Below are positions 1-12,300 of a stretch of DNA of 64,000 bases, one piece after another. The notes beneath the pieces were generated by a model, which was not told the DNA's origin, did no database searches, and worked only from the letters and a program-made list of their open reading frames with translations. Every line of letters begins with the position of its first letter. The stretch's first letter is position 1. Source of the DNA: Xestospongia bergquistia (lineage: Eukaryota; Porifera; Demospongiae; Haplosclerida; Petrosiidae); the NCBI GenBank assembly GCA_963965975.1, contig OZ014422.1:6117701-6181700 (forward strand), given 5' to 3'. The position numbers were made by a program, and so were the translations under genes.

Positions 1-48
1 GTCACAAATCTTTTGAAAGAAGTGGTCCCTTATTGCAAATCAGGTCAC
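1..48. mobile_element. Terminal part of an inverted-repeat (MITE-like) element, cut by window edge
   Basis: The first 48 bases closely match the right end of the complete inverted-repeat element at 45616-45844; both end in GCAAATCAGGTCAC. It is the end of a second copy whose remainder lies left of the window. No coding capacity is visible. Confidence 0.6.
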
Positions 49-2056
49 GTATATAGATACATATAAATATGTAATGTATATCTATTTTTATAATTGTTTT
101 AAATCACATGGTATATTATTATAGTAATTCACTAATTCCAAAAGTGATGAACAAACAACAAGGTATATTGTAAACAGTGAATTCTATTATGAAAACAATA
201 TACACTACTTGTAAGAGAAGCAGATGGTTTTGGTTATGATATAGTTTATCAGTGGTTTGTTATCACGGAGTACATATCCATCCTTTTACTATATAGTGTC
301 TAAAATGAATTGATAAAACCTAATAGTGAACTCTGTGAAGTGATAACAGTAAAAGCAAGATTATTTTAATAATCTAATTTGACGTCATCATGCAGATTAA
401 CTTTGTTCAAAAGCTGACACAGTAGAGGGTAAAGTTACAGTATACTGTGCAAAGTGGGCCAACAATCCACCCTAACTATTTACGTGAGGCCATGATAGAG
501 AGGAAGGGTCTGGGGACAAGCACATATAGGACTTGCACAGCCTACAAAAATCTTGCAGACCACAAAACACCTTGTGCACTTAAGAGTTCCTCCTTTTCAC
601 TTAATGCCTATTCCATGTGAGTGTTCGATAGCTAGTAAAGTCCTTGAAGCTGCTTGAAACTCTGATCTTCAAGCAGTATGTGATATGAGGTCACTTTAGT
701 TTATAAAAAGACGATTGTGCTTGTATTCAAAAGATTGTCATTATATCCACAGCATATCATAACACCCATTTTGTACTCGTCATTCTCTTAATACATTTTC
801 AGGTCCAAGTATGCTCTGTATTAAGGAGAGGCAACACCACACTGAGGCTATATCTATAAACAGATGCATCCTAGTTGTTGGTTTTAAAGATTATGCATAG
901 GCATACAGTGGATATAGTGAATTCTGTGGAAAAAAGACAACAAAAGGCTCTATCTATTTACAGTTGTAAGTTGGGATATTAGGAAAGGTCTTTCCTTTCT
1001 CAGGATGTCTCCTTGTCGAGCTCATATATATGACAAAACCACCAGTTGCGAAATATATAAGTTGGTAGGTTTCTTATAGTCATAGGTGCTATGAATTTAC
1101 TACAATAACAGTGTGATAGATAGTAGTTCATAGACCTCATGATGCCTTATTTTAATAATATTATTGTCATGTATTAATAGAAGCTGTTGTTATTATATTT
1201 GTTTTTTGTTATGTGAAAGCATTATATAATGATAGGAATAAATGCGATATTGTAATTAATACATTGTAATTGATAAGATTCATCAATGGGATGTGTGACC
1301 ACACCAGACTCCTCTAGTGGCATACTGATAGAAGGGGTTGTTTCAGTGGAACCAAAGATATTTCAAATGCCATTCATTTATAATACTAAACATCAATAGA
1401 TAAACAGTTGACTTATAAAATTAAATAGACTGGCACTAATGTTACCTAGGTCTAGTGATAGTAACCAAGGTCAAAAGCAAAGCAAATAATTTTGTGCCCT
1501 TGCAATTGCAGCAAAGAGATGTATAACTGATTTAGCAAAACAACTTACCATATGGTAAATCATTTATATTTGTGTTATTTTCTGCAAAGTCATCATTGTT
1601 TAAGTATACTATACAATTCAATAGCATTGTCGTGGTTACCATAATTTCATTAATATGATGTAAGCCCAATATATATTGAGTTACCACAAGTCAAAAACTA
1701 GTTTAACTCATTTTGTAAAAAGCCAATTAGAAGTCAAAAATAATTTTGTAGTTTATTGCTCAATAATAGGAAGATATGATACTATTTTAGCTATAGTAAC
1801 TAGGTAGTCAATTTCAATTGAGCTTTGATTGCATTTAATTCTTGCAAATTAATCAATTGTTGACTTAAACTACAACAGCTGGTATATTGTGGTGATTTTG
1901 AATTTAACAATAAACCATATTAGCCTTGCACTAATGACATAGTTTAATTGGATCAAAATATCAGTGCAATAATTTTTAGATTTGGTCTGTTGAAATGGTT
2001 TCTTAGACAATAAATATTCCAACCAGTACTAACAGTCTGCATACATATGTACATAT

Positions 2057-2136
<80 letters not shown>

Positions 2137-2139
<3 letters not shown>

Positions 2140-2366
2140 GAATAAATAATAATTATATAAAATTAAGCATTTGTATATGATAGATTTGTGAACATTTTTA
2201 CCAATATTTTATTGCATGCATAATATGTATATATATAATTATATATATATATATATATATAATTATATATATATACATATTATGCATGCAATAAAATATT
2301 GGTAAAAATGTTCACAAATCTATCATATACAAATGCTTAATTTTATATAATTATTATTTATTCATT
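2137..2366. repeat. Near-perfect 230-bp palindrome in AT-rich DNA
   Basis: The two arms of about 115 bp are reverse complements with almost no mismatches, centred near 2251. They include the unique segments GATAGATTTGTGAAC and its complement, so this is more than an (AT)n tract. An (AT)n tract at about 2070-2136 flanks it on the left. The paralogous place near 13840-13930 has only one arm, so the inverted copy arose after the larger duplication. It lies just inside intron 1 of gene V. Confidence 0.9.
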
Positions 2367-2385
2367 TTTGTAGATAAGAACTCAC

Positions 2386-2461
2386 CGTATACAGGACATG
2401 TCAAAAAACTGAAAAATAATGCAAGAGCCAAAAACACGGCAGGGACCTGACGCTTGGCCAT
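2386..2461 (-). CDS. SRCR receptor gene V, first exon only (signal peptide); remainder off the left edge
   Basis: Reading down from ATG at 2461, 25 codons encode a signal peptide (begins MAKRQVPAVF, ends LTCPVY). The exon stops at a GTGAGT donor in phase 1. The sequence is a clear paralogue of the gene III signal exon at 14032-13957 (begins [10 protein letters not shown]). All complete genes of the cluster use a phase-1 signal exon joined to SRCR exons, so this is inferred to be the start of a further SRCR receptor transcribed leftwards. No SRCR exon is visible in 1-2385, so intron 1 is at least 2.4 kb, as in gene III (2.6 kb). The exon itself is certain in outline; the identity of the full gene is inference. 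Confidence 0.7.
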
Positions 2462-2720
2462 TGCTAAGAAGCGCTTAATATTTTTACGAATAAAACTTAA
2501 TTTATAGACAATCGCAAGTAATTAACTGCTACATCTTGCGTGGGATCACCTGGTAATACCGGTTGTAAACTCTGTAAACTAAACAATTTATGTTATACAA
2601 GTTTACTCACCTATTACATTAATGGTGTGGTAATCGCTCCATAAAGAGCTTATATCAAGTCTTTGTGTGACCAGGGGGAAGAAAACGATGGCCTATTCAA
2701 TGTGACCCTTGAAATTGAGA
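2462..2720 (-). promoter_or_regulatory. Conserved 5' flank of gene V signal exon (putative promoter/5'UTR)
   Basis: Several blocks are shared with the sequence upstream of the gene III signal exon (14033-14250), including GCGTGGGATCACCTG, CAGGGGGAAGAAAA and TTGAAATTGAGAATATGGCTTC. Such conservation stands out against diverged surroundings and fits a shared promoter or 5'UTR, though it may simply be residual homology from the segmental duplication. No TATA box or start site is claimed. Confidence 0.35.
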
Positions 2721-4156
2721 ATATGGCTTCCTCATTAGCAGTACCCCCGCGCAAAAATCCTAGAATACCCTCGTGTAAATTACTGCACGAGTAGCAATAA
2801 ATTAGTATATAGTGATTAAAAATAAAGTGCTTCTTACTATGGATTCATATATGCACTTCAATCTACCACCATATTGACCTTAAAGGAATCGTACTGCGAT
2901 ATAATGGGATACATAGTAACACTGAATACTGCTGACATAATCCTTTTATGAAAACAGATATTACTTTAGATATAATAGTAAACAACATAGATTTCCAGTG
3001 TTACTATTTTCATTGTATATATGCTAGTACAATACCTTAAAAGAGGTAAGGTTATAATAAGTCCTTTCAACCTAGTCATGAACATTATTTGGTTTGTATA
3101 CATCAATACAAAATACTAATAAAAAATATTTATTATTTCTAATCATTAGTTACATAAGTAATAGTACATTAGTAATCAAAACTGTATTATGTTTACTTTT
3201 TTGCATCAAAATAAGTTTGTTACATATAACATGTATGATCATCCATATATGGTGGCTTTGCTGGGCCTGTATAGAACATTGATTGGTATCTGTCATATCT
3301 GTACATATACTAATACATTTATAACAAACTATGTGTTGATAATCAGAAGAAAAATACAAAAAACTCTGAAAGCAGAATGATATTTTTGGAATAGTTGAGC
3401 AATATTCAGATGTTATGTCATACTTAATGATTTAACTATAAGGTTGAGATATAGAGTTATTATCTAATGATTGCATTTACTGCATGAGATTGTGACATCT
3501 TCAGATGAGTGATTATAATCTAGAACTGGGACAAGAATTACTTCTTCAATAAGAATTGATATTTGAATGGCTCCTCATGTTTGTGTATCACATTGTAATA
3601 TTAGATGAACTAGGTCTATATAATAGGAGGTATTACTATTCATATTCAATATATTACAGTGTCAAATGATTATATTGAATGTATCCAGTACATACCAGTA
3701 TTGTTTGTATTATGCAATTGACAGGATTTTTATTACCATAACAGGAATCAACCAAAGAGCCATCCATATTATTTACTCCATATTGGTTGAAGGTCAACAT
3801 GAACTATTGCAGAGTTTACACTGTCCTATGTTTGACAATATAACTTGTAGGTCTTCATATAGTATTCTGGCACTGTATCTTTAACAATAAGAGTATTTAC
3901 CATTTATATCATGTGACTTTAGAAGAAACACCAAGTTACCAAAACAGACTGTCACACCCACTAATTATAGGTAGTAGTTATAATTAGATGTGAATAATTA
4001 ATAAATTATCCAAAAAAAATTACCAAAGCATACAATGCACAAACTACTAGTATTGAAAAAAGTATTATAATTCTTATATATTCACTATAATTGTGACTGT
4101 TATAAATGGTACTGACTTATGCAGTGTTGTTAGCAGAGTGTAAAGGTGAAGCTCTT
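2721..4156. other. Intergenic between genes IV and V; inverted duplicate segment and SRCR-exon traces
   Basis: No gene recognised; the short open frames here have no family features. About 2825-3065 matches the reverse complement of about 14760-15010. About 3520-3560 and 3740-3830 resemble 15181-15420, which contains a relic SRCR exon; here the relic is too decayed to read. Confidence 0.5.
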
Positions 4157-7100
4157 TCAGACTTCTAACTTCATAAACTGTGTCTTCATTAACTGCTGGT
4201 CCAAAGTATCTACCTCAACCTCATCATTTTGATTTATATCTATTGTACATGTTTTTTTCCTCCCATGTAGCTTAGCACATATACCAATATGCTTGTACCA
4301 ACAGATAACAGAGGATATTATAACTATGATTATAAAAAGAATGACAACACCACCTAGAATACCGCCAACAACAGGACCAATAACTGTAGAGTGTATGGAG
4401 TATTAGAAAAATATATCTCTTATTCTCACCTGATGATGAAGTCTCACCTGATGATAAAGAAACTATGTGGAAAAAAAAGAGTTAATAGTTTAAGATAATA
4501 TAATTCATGAAACATAGTTTAATTAAATCTTAATAATGTGTTATTTTATATATTATTTTATATTACTCACAGATTAGTCCAAGACAAACGACTCCAGCAT
4601 CGTCATTATGACTACAATCATTTGACCCAATCATGTTATGAGTACAAGAGAAGATGGACACTTCATTACCAGTACATTGAACATTATCTAATAATATTGA
4701 GCCACTCCCCTCACCAAAGTAACCACTACCTCTAGCAATAGCATCTGAGGAAAGTATAATTACATAATATATGGAGTATATATACTTACCAGAACTAGGA
4801 TAGTTCAACATTCTACATACAATTTTAGCATCATCATTATCCCAGTAATCATCACATACTGTACCCCACTGATTATTAGCACACACTTCTACACGACCAG
4901 ATGTACTGTTAGGACCACCAACTAGGCGAACATCACCATTAGTACAACTTCCTGTATAAAGATATCAAAATAAATCAGAAAATATCTTTAATTTAAGGAA
5001 TGAACCTGTTTTACTTCCAGAACATCTCACACTGACATCATCACTATGATCACAATTGTTACTACCTATTCCTCTATGAGAACATTGTAGTAATGTTAAC
5101 TCAGACCCAGAGCAACTAAGATCATCCAACCATATTTGACCAGTCCCTTGTCCATAGTAGGTACTACTATAATATGTATAACCTGACGAATACAAGATCT
5201 TAAATTAAATAAACTCATTTTATTGGTAGATATTACCTGATGAATACCCTAGTTGACGACATACAACTCCAGCATCACTACTACCAAAGTTATCATCACA
5301 TACAGTACCCCATGCATTGTTAACACATATTTCTACTCTTCCTTGATATGTATAGGTACTACCTACCAGTCTAACAACACCAGTAACACAACCTAATGGA
5401 GATACAATAAATATCTTTTCATGCACACTGAACACTTAGTTCAGTTATGATAACATATATTAATGTATATTCTATTATAATAGTATTAAGTTGTAGTAGG
5501 AAATAACAAAGTACAAACTATGTACTTAATATTATTATATCATAAACCTGGAAAATGTTTGTGCAATAAATATTTATAAAATTTTAAATTATGGAGGTTT
5601 AAAAATTATGAAGATAATTTTAACCAGTAATTTGTGTGAATTATGGTAAAAATCTACACTACTTAATAAATTTACCTTCAATACAAACAACTCCAGCATC
5701 ACTGCTATGACTACAATCATGTGACTCAATACTGTTATGAGAACAAGAGAAGATGGACACTTCATTACCAGTACATTGAACATTATCTAATAATATTGAG
5801 CCACTCCCCTCACCAAAGTAAGCACTACCTCTAGCAATAGCACCTGAAATAAAGTACAATTACATAATATATGGAGTATATATACTTACTAGAACTAGAA
5901 GAGTTCAACATGCTGCATACAACTTTAGCATCATTATTATCCCAGTAATCATCACATACTGTACCCCATTGATTATAAGCACATACTTCTACACGACCAG
6001 ATGTGCTGTTAGGACCACCAACTAGACGAACATCACCATTAGTACAACTTCCTGTATAGAGAGATATCAAAATAAATCAGAAAATATCTTTAATTTAAGG
6101 AATGAACCTGTTTTACTTCCAGTACATCTCACACTCACATCTTCACCATGACTACAATCATTACTACCTAACTGTCTATGAGAACATTGTAGTAATGTTA
6201 ACTCAGACCCAGAGCAACTAAGATCATCCAGCCATATTGGACCAGTCCCTTGTCCAAAATAGGTACTGTCATAATTTGTAGAAGCTGATGAATAAATAAA
6301 TCATAAACTAAATAAAATAAACTCATTTTATTGGTAGATATCACCTGATGAATATCCTAGTTGACGACATACAACTCTAGCATCACTTCTACCAAAGTTA
6401 CGATCACACACAGTACCCCATGTATTGTTAACACATATTTCTACTCTTCCTTGATATGTATAGGTACTACCTACCAGTCTAACAACACCAGTAGTACAAC
6501 CTAATGAAGATAAAAACAAAACATCTTTTAATGCACATACAAAGTCTGATAGACTTAGTTCACCACAATAACTAAGTATTGATAATATTTAAGTACACTG
6601 TTAAAATTGATTGGTTAAATTAACTAATATATTGTTATACAGGTTGTATATAACAAACTTAGTATAATGTATGAAACTAAATATAACACTTTCTTGATTG
6701 CTATTGTACTACTATTTATTTAGCTACATAAATAGTAGTACATTAGTGACCAAAAAAGATTTACATTTACTTTTTACATTATGCTAAGTTTGTTATATAT
6801 AACAATATATTAACCAATCAATTTTTACATTGTAATCACTAAGTCATAAGAGAAGGTATAAGTATCATAGTCAAACTTTGCCAAATATCAGCAAGTGTTG
6901 GCTTGAATTTCTTTTTTCCACCACTTCTTTGTGTTATACAACAATAGTCAAACTTTGCCAAATATCAGCTGTTTCTTTGTATTACACAATAATAGAAAAA
7001 CTAAAATATTTCAGTCACCTTTTTTATTGAGGAAGAATAGCTTTAAAAGGGGTATACTTATTATCAAGAACGCTTGAGCAAGATATTTTCTGCTTTGTTG

Positions 7101-8322
7101 TTACCGAAGTAATGACTGTGGGTTATGAGTAACTGAAAGTTAAGCTCTTATATAAAGGTAACATTTAATTGTGAAGATTAATAAGTACTTCATTTAATAC
7201 CTACTAGACATTATAATTAACTGAAATGTGAATATACTTCAGTATACTGATATTTCCCTACACAATGATATTGTTATCATCAGGTAACCAACATGAGCAA
7301 GTCCTTTAACAATTGTTATTATAACCACTTAATTTACTGTGTAATTTACTAAGGAGGTTCCCCATAAAGAAAACCTACAGGTTACATGTGCATACCATGT
7401 GATATAGATATTTAATTTATTCTTGATGTGGTGTGATTATCTTGTGGTGGGTAGATGACTTGAAATAACTTTCTAAACAAGCTGTGTATGTATAAGATAT
7501 AATATACTGAACAACTTCTCTTGCTATATAGTCACACACATATAGTTATAATAAATGTACACTTATTTTTAAAAATGCAATGGCTGTTAATTGAAGATAT
7601 AGCAACACAATTTTTTACCAATTAAATAATATTTTGAATATTAATAGTTTTATTAGGAATAATGTCATTACTTGTGATAGAAATATTATGTTTGTGCTAT
7701 GTTAAGCTCATAAACAATGTGACTATAAATGAGTTAAAACAAACAATCTGTGACCAGAAATCAGTTAAAATGATCTATTTTCAGGATGTTGTTACCAACC
7801 AACATGTACTACACATTTTAATACACAATTATATATCACTTACATTGTATGAGGTTTGAAGATTGGGATTTTAAGAGATTGATGACTAACTAACTATGGC
7901 TGAACAGCAGAAAAGACCACATCAACTTTAAAACTGATGTATTGTGGTCTTCACTCTGTTCAGCCATAGTTAGTTGTTATTTTAAGTCAGGCTTTTGCCT
8001 CACTGTATGGTAAGTGGAATATATTATAGCCATAACAAACTACACGTAGTAAGTGAGTGTAACTTAGTCTATAGACATTTCTATGTCTACTATAACATAC
8101 TGCTTACATTGTCACGTGTGTATTCATAGGTTTTAAACATAAGTCTGTACACTTGTTAAATATAAGGGTTGATTAATACTCTAATTAGTACATAGTTTCT
8201 AAGAGTTAACATCATTACATATTAAGATACTGACCATTCACTAGTTGGGGAGACAGCAAAAGAAACAGAAAATACGAGAGAAAGTAGACAATGTTTGCCA
8301 ATTCTATAGGAGGTAAGGCCAT
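4157..8322 (-). CDS. SRCR receptor gene IV: 4 SRCR domains, transmembrane helix, truncated cytoplasmic tail
   Basis: Eleven exons in phase give 559 aa: 8322-8235 (signal), 6500-6345, 6284-6108, 6051-5890, 5843-5676, 5392-5237, 5182-5006, 4951-4790, 4744-4571, 4462-4430 (Ser/Thr stalk) and 4383-4157. Each SRCR spans two exons, carrying GRVEIC...[14 protein letters not shown] and then [10 protein letters not shown]...LLQCSH. The helix begins [11 protein letters not shown] and is followed by [12 protein letters not shown]. The tail ends soon after NDEVEVDTL, at TGA 4159-4157. Compared with genes II and III, an internal deletion joins this point out of frame to the PAVNE region, removing the Pro-rich segment and tyrosine motifs. 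The start is shifted: the ancestral ATG is TTG at 8301-8299, and an in-frame ATG at 8322 adds seven codons. The protein is probably a surface scavenger-type receptor; its ligand is unknown. The ectodomain resembles gene III, but the signal exon resembles gene II. Confidence 0.75.
6596..6832. mobile_element. Inverted-repeat element (MITE-like) in intron 1 of gene IV
   Basis: Terminal arms of roughly 60 bp read CACTGTTAAAATTGATTGGT inward on the left and mirror this on the right (ACCAATCAATTTTTACATTG). A nested hairpin (TACTACTATTTAT / ATAAATAGTAGTA) lies in the middle. Related end sequences appear at about 41870 and 42850, and an internal segment at about 3140-3235, suggesting a non-autonomous family. 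No coding capacity. Confidence 0.6.
7886..7976. mobile_element. Small inverted-repeat element, copy 1
   Basis: Arms of about 38 bp: AACTAACTATGGCTGAACAG ... CTGTTCAGCCATAGTTAGTT, with a short loop. A homologous copy lies at 21193-21287 in the duplicated region. It was probably present before the segmental duplication. Confidence 0.6.
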
Positions 8323-8689
8323 TGATTAATATTAATGTGTCTAGAATATATATATTGAAGCTTCAATTTTAAGACACACCTATTTGAATTTATTTAGTTA
8401 GTGTTTTTCAATCGTTTGCAACTTGAAAACTAATAAACAAAAGGAGACATCTCTATATATCTTTTCTAATACACTTTATGCAAGTGAGAATTGTTTCAAT
8501 GATGAAGTTGTTAACTTCCAAGGTTCTAAGTTAAAGAAATGTCTTCAAATTCTAACATGATAACATAATAATAATAACATTCTATAATAGTAACACCATT
8601 CAGACATTAATAATATGATAATAACAAATCAAAAAATAAAAATAAAAATAAAAATAAAAAAGACAATTTCATTTCTGCAAAAAATAAAA

Positions 8690-9205
8690 TCCAAAATCAA
8701 TACTAATTTAATCAGTACATAAAGATCAGAATATAAAAATGGACCTCCTCAAGGCTCATAGACATTGTTATGGTCAACACACTGGTCCACCCACAACTTC
8801 ACAGTGCCTTACTATATATGAGAATTATTAATAGAAATTGTAATTATGGAGGAAAATTATTATTGGAACTTGTGGAGTTGGGTTTGAAGTAGACAAAATA
8901 TCAACTATAGATGTATTATTTCCCCTTGATGCTAGTGTAGTTGAATTACCAATATGATGTGGAAGACTCACTTTGAGGTGGTAGGTTCTGAGTAGGAGTA
9001 CTTTGAATTGTTACAGGCTCCTTGGGAACTCTAGAATCAATATTTTGTGTAGTAGTGGACCTATTTGACTGTAGGCTCATCTACTGAGGTTGTTGTGAGG
9101 TCATATACATTGAGGTACCATATATGTATTGGGATACATCTGTTGTCTAGGTAAATATGCAACTTGTGAATAAGTAGGAGGTGTATCATAGTAGGTATTA
9201 CCATC
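8690..9205 (-). pseudogene. Relic of an SRCR-receptor cytoplasmic tail (gene I type)
   Basis: On the minus strand this aligns by eye with the gene I tail at 22276-22800. It retains traces of the terminal segment (ATAAAGATCAGAATAT on the plus strand), the poly-Gln/Pro region and the segment for YLPRQQ. Large deletions and frame breaks leave no open frame, and no transmembrane exon or SRCR exon precedes it. It is the remains of a gene that once lay between genes III and IV, duplicated along with the gene IV signal exon. Confidence 0.65.
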
Positions 9206-9316
9206 AAACCATCAAAAGTATAATGTATATAAAAAGTTAAAACACTAACAAATCAACAACAGCAGTAAAGATTCTTATACAATCACTATAATTACGCAAT
9301 TACAAATGGTACTGAC

Positions 9317-12300
9317 TTATTCAGTATTGTTAGCAGAATGTGAAGGTGAAGCTTCTTCAGAATTCACAACTTCATAAACTGTGTCTTCATTAACTGCTGG
9401 TCCACCCACCACATCGTATGTCTCCTCTGGACCAATAGGAGGGGAAATACTTGTTCCATATGCCTCATTACTACTAGTAGAAATATTAGTAGTTGTTGTT
9501 GTCATTGTTGAAGGAACGGAAACAGTTGCTTCATTATTCCATTGTACTGGTGTAGTTGAACTACCACCAGTAACTGCAGTAGTAGAAGTCCCACTTTGGG
9601 GTGGTGGGTTCAGTGTAGGAGTATCTTGAATTATTGCTGCTTGTTGAAGAGTTGCAAAACCAGTAATGATTGGAGCTGTATTGGACATAGTTGACTGTGG
9701 AGTCACTTGTTGAGGAGTTGCAGAACCAGTAACGATTGGAGCTGTATTGGACACAGTTAACTGTGGAGTAGTCACCAGTTGCAACTGAGGTTGCAAAAAT
9801 TGTTCCTGTGGGATCATACTTTGTTGGTGAAATTGTTGAGGAAGAGTTTGACCTGGTACCATATATGTACTGGGATACACCTGTTGTCTAGGTAAATATG
9901 CAACTTGTGAATATGGATGAGGCATATATGTAGTAGGTTGATGATTCTTAATAACTGCATTAGTAGGTGGAACGTAGTAGTAAGGTGAAGGGTTGCCACC
10001 ACCTTGAGTAGGGAGAGTAGCATGTTGAACATGTGGATTATGAGTAACTTGAGGTGCTACATTTGGTAAAGTATTACCAGTAAAATGTGGTGTTGTGTTT
10101 ACAGTGGTACTTGGTAAAGTGTTTTGATGAGATGTTGATGTAGATTGCATAGTGTTGGTATTTGAGGTTGTGCCCATTGGTCCAGAATTATGTGGCAAAG
10201 TTGCTAATTCAACCTCATCATTTTGATCTCTATCTGTTGTACATGATCTTCTCTTCTTGTGTAGTTTAGCACATATACCAATATGTTTGTACCAACAGAT
10301 AACAGAGGAGATTATAACTATGATGATAATAAGAATGAAAACACCACCTAAAGTACCTCCAACAACAGGACCAATAACTGTAGAATGTATGGAACATTAG
10401 AAAAAATATACCTCTTATTCTCACCTGATGATGAAGTCTCACCTGAAACTATATGGGAAAATATGAGTTAATAATTTAAGATAATATAATTTATAAAACA
10501 CAGTGTAATTTAATCTTAATTAAATGTATTATTATATATATTATTTTATATTACTTACAAATTAGTTCAAGACAAACAACTCTGGCATCCTTACAATTAT
10601 ATGACCCAATACTACTTCGAGAACAAGAGAAGATGGACATTTCATTACCAGTACATTCAATATTATCTAATAATATTGAGCCACTCCCCTCACCAAAGTA
10701 ACCACTACCTCTAGCGATAGCACCTGAAGTAAAGTACAATTACATAATATATGGAGTATATATATATACTTACCAGAACTAGAATAGTTCAACATTCTAC
10801 ATACAACTTTAGCATCATTATTATCCCAGTAATCATCACATACTGCACCCCACTGATTATCAGCACACACTACTACACGACCAGATGTACTATTAGAACC
10901 ACCAACTAGGCGAACATCACCATTAGTACAACTTCCTGTATAAAGATATCAAAATAAATCAGAAAATATCTTTAATTTAAGCAACGAACCTGTTTTACTT
11001 CCATAACATACCACACTCACATCTTCACTATGATCACAATTATGACTACCTATTCCTCTATGAGAACATTGTAGTAATGTCAACTCAGACCCAGAGCAAC
11101 TAAGATCATCCAACCATATTGGACCAGTCCCTTGAGTACTACTATAATATGTATAACCTGACGAATTCAAGATCTTAAATTAAATAAACTCATTTTATTA
11201 ATATGTATTACCTGATGAATATCCTAGTTGATGACATACTACTCTAGCATTACTACTACCAAATTTATCATCACACACAGTACCCCATGTATTGTTAATA
11301 CATATTTCTACTCTTCCTTGATATGTATAGCTACTACCTACCAGTCTAACAACACCAGTAGTACAACCTAATGGAGATAAAATAAACATCTTTTTATACA
11401 CATATAAAGTCTGAAAGACTTAGTTCACTATAATAACTAAGTAATGACAATGTCTAAGTAATCACTAAGTTATAAGAGTAGATATAAGTATCATAGTCAA
11501 ACTTTGCCAAATATCAGCTGTTTCTTTGTATTACACAATAATAGAAAAGCTAAAATATTTCAGTCATCTTTTTTATTGAGGAAGAATAGCTTTAAAAGGG
11601 GTATACTTATTATCAAGAACACTTGAGCAAGATATTTTCTGCTTTGTTGTTATCAAAGTCATGACTGTGGGTTATGAGTAACTGAAATTTAAGCTCTTAT
11701 ATAAAGGTACCGTTTAATTATAAAAATCACTGGTATTTCCCTATACAATGATAGGTAACAAACATGACCTAGTGTTATAACAATTGTTATTATAACCAAC
11801 TGTGTAATTTAGTAAGGAGGTTCCCCATAAAGAAAACCTACAGGTTACATATGCATAGAATGTGTTATAGATATTTTATTCATTCTTGATGTGATGTGAC
11901 ATGATTGTCTTATGGTGGGTACTTCTCTTGCTATATAGTCATACACATATAGTTATAATAAATGTACAGTTATTTTTATAATGTAATGATTGTTAATTGA
12001 AGATATAGCAGTACAATTTTGTAATAATTAAAGAATAATTTGAACATTAATAATTTTATTAGGAATAATGCTATTACTTGTGATACAAAACTTATGTTAA
12101 GCTCATAACCAATGTGACCATAAATGAGTTAAAACGATTTAATTCAATTCAAAAATAGACAAGAGAATCTTTCAAATGACACATTTCTCCCTAAAGTTCT
12201 AGATCAGTAGTGGAATTGGTTAGCTAGGATCATGGCTACTTCTAAAACTTGTGTTATGTTAGGAGAAGCACATGGACACTTGATAAACTTTTGTACTCTG

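Larger units (their letters stand above)
1..2385. other. Presumed intron 1 of gene V; no coding sequence seen
   Basis: AT-rich, no convincing exon. It contains the left part of the segmental duplication, the microsatellite at about 2040-2136 and the palindrome at 2137-2366. Confidence 0.45.
1..9205. repeat. Segmental duplication, left copy (partner about 12480-22900)
   Basis: Colinear similarity to the partner region is visible at many points. About 110-1000 matches 12540-13500, and the signal exon at 2386-2461 matches 13957-14032. The transmembrane exon at 4383 matches that at 16763, the small inverted repeat at 7886 matches 21193, the signal exon at 8322 matches 21580, and the tail relic at 8690-9205 matches 22276-22800. 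Divergence is substantial, with indels and one internal inversion, so the event is not recent. Boundaries are approximate. Confidence 0.75.

Noticed and set aside
3094-3884. Several 60-70-codon open frames between genes IV and V
   Set aside because: AT-rich chance frames, overlapping on both strands, no family motifs; part of a duplicated non-coding block.
9381-9629. Plus-strand open frame opposite the gene III tail (and the same at 15845-16093)
   Set aside because: Antisense shadow of the repetitive Thr/Pro/Val codons of the tails; conserved only because the tail is.
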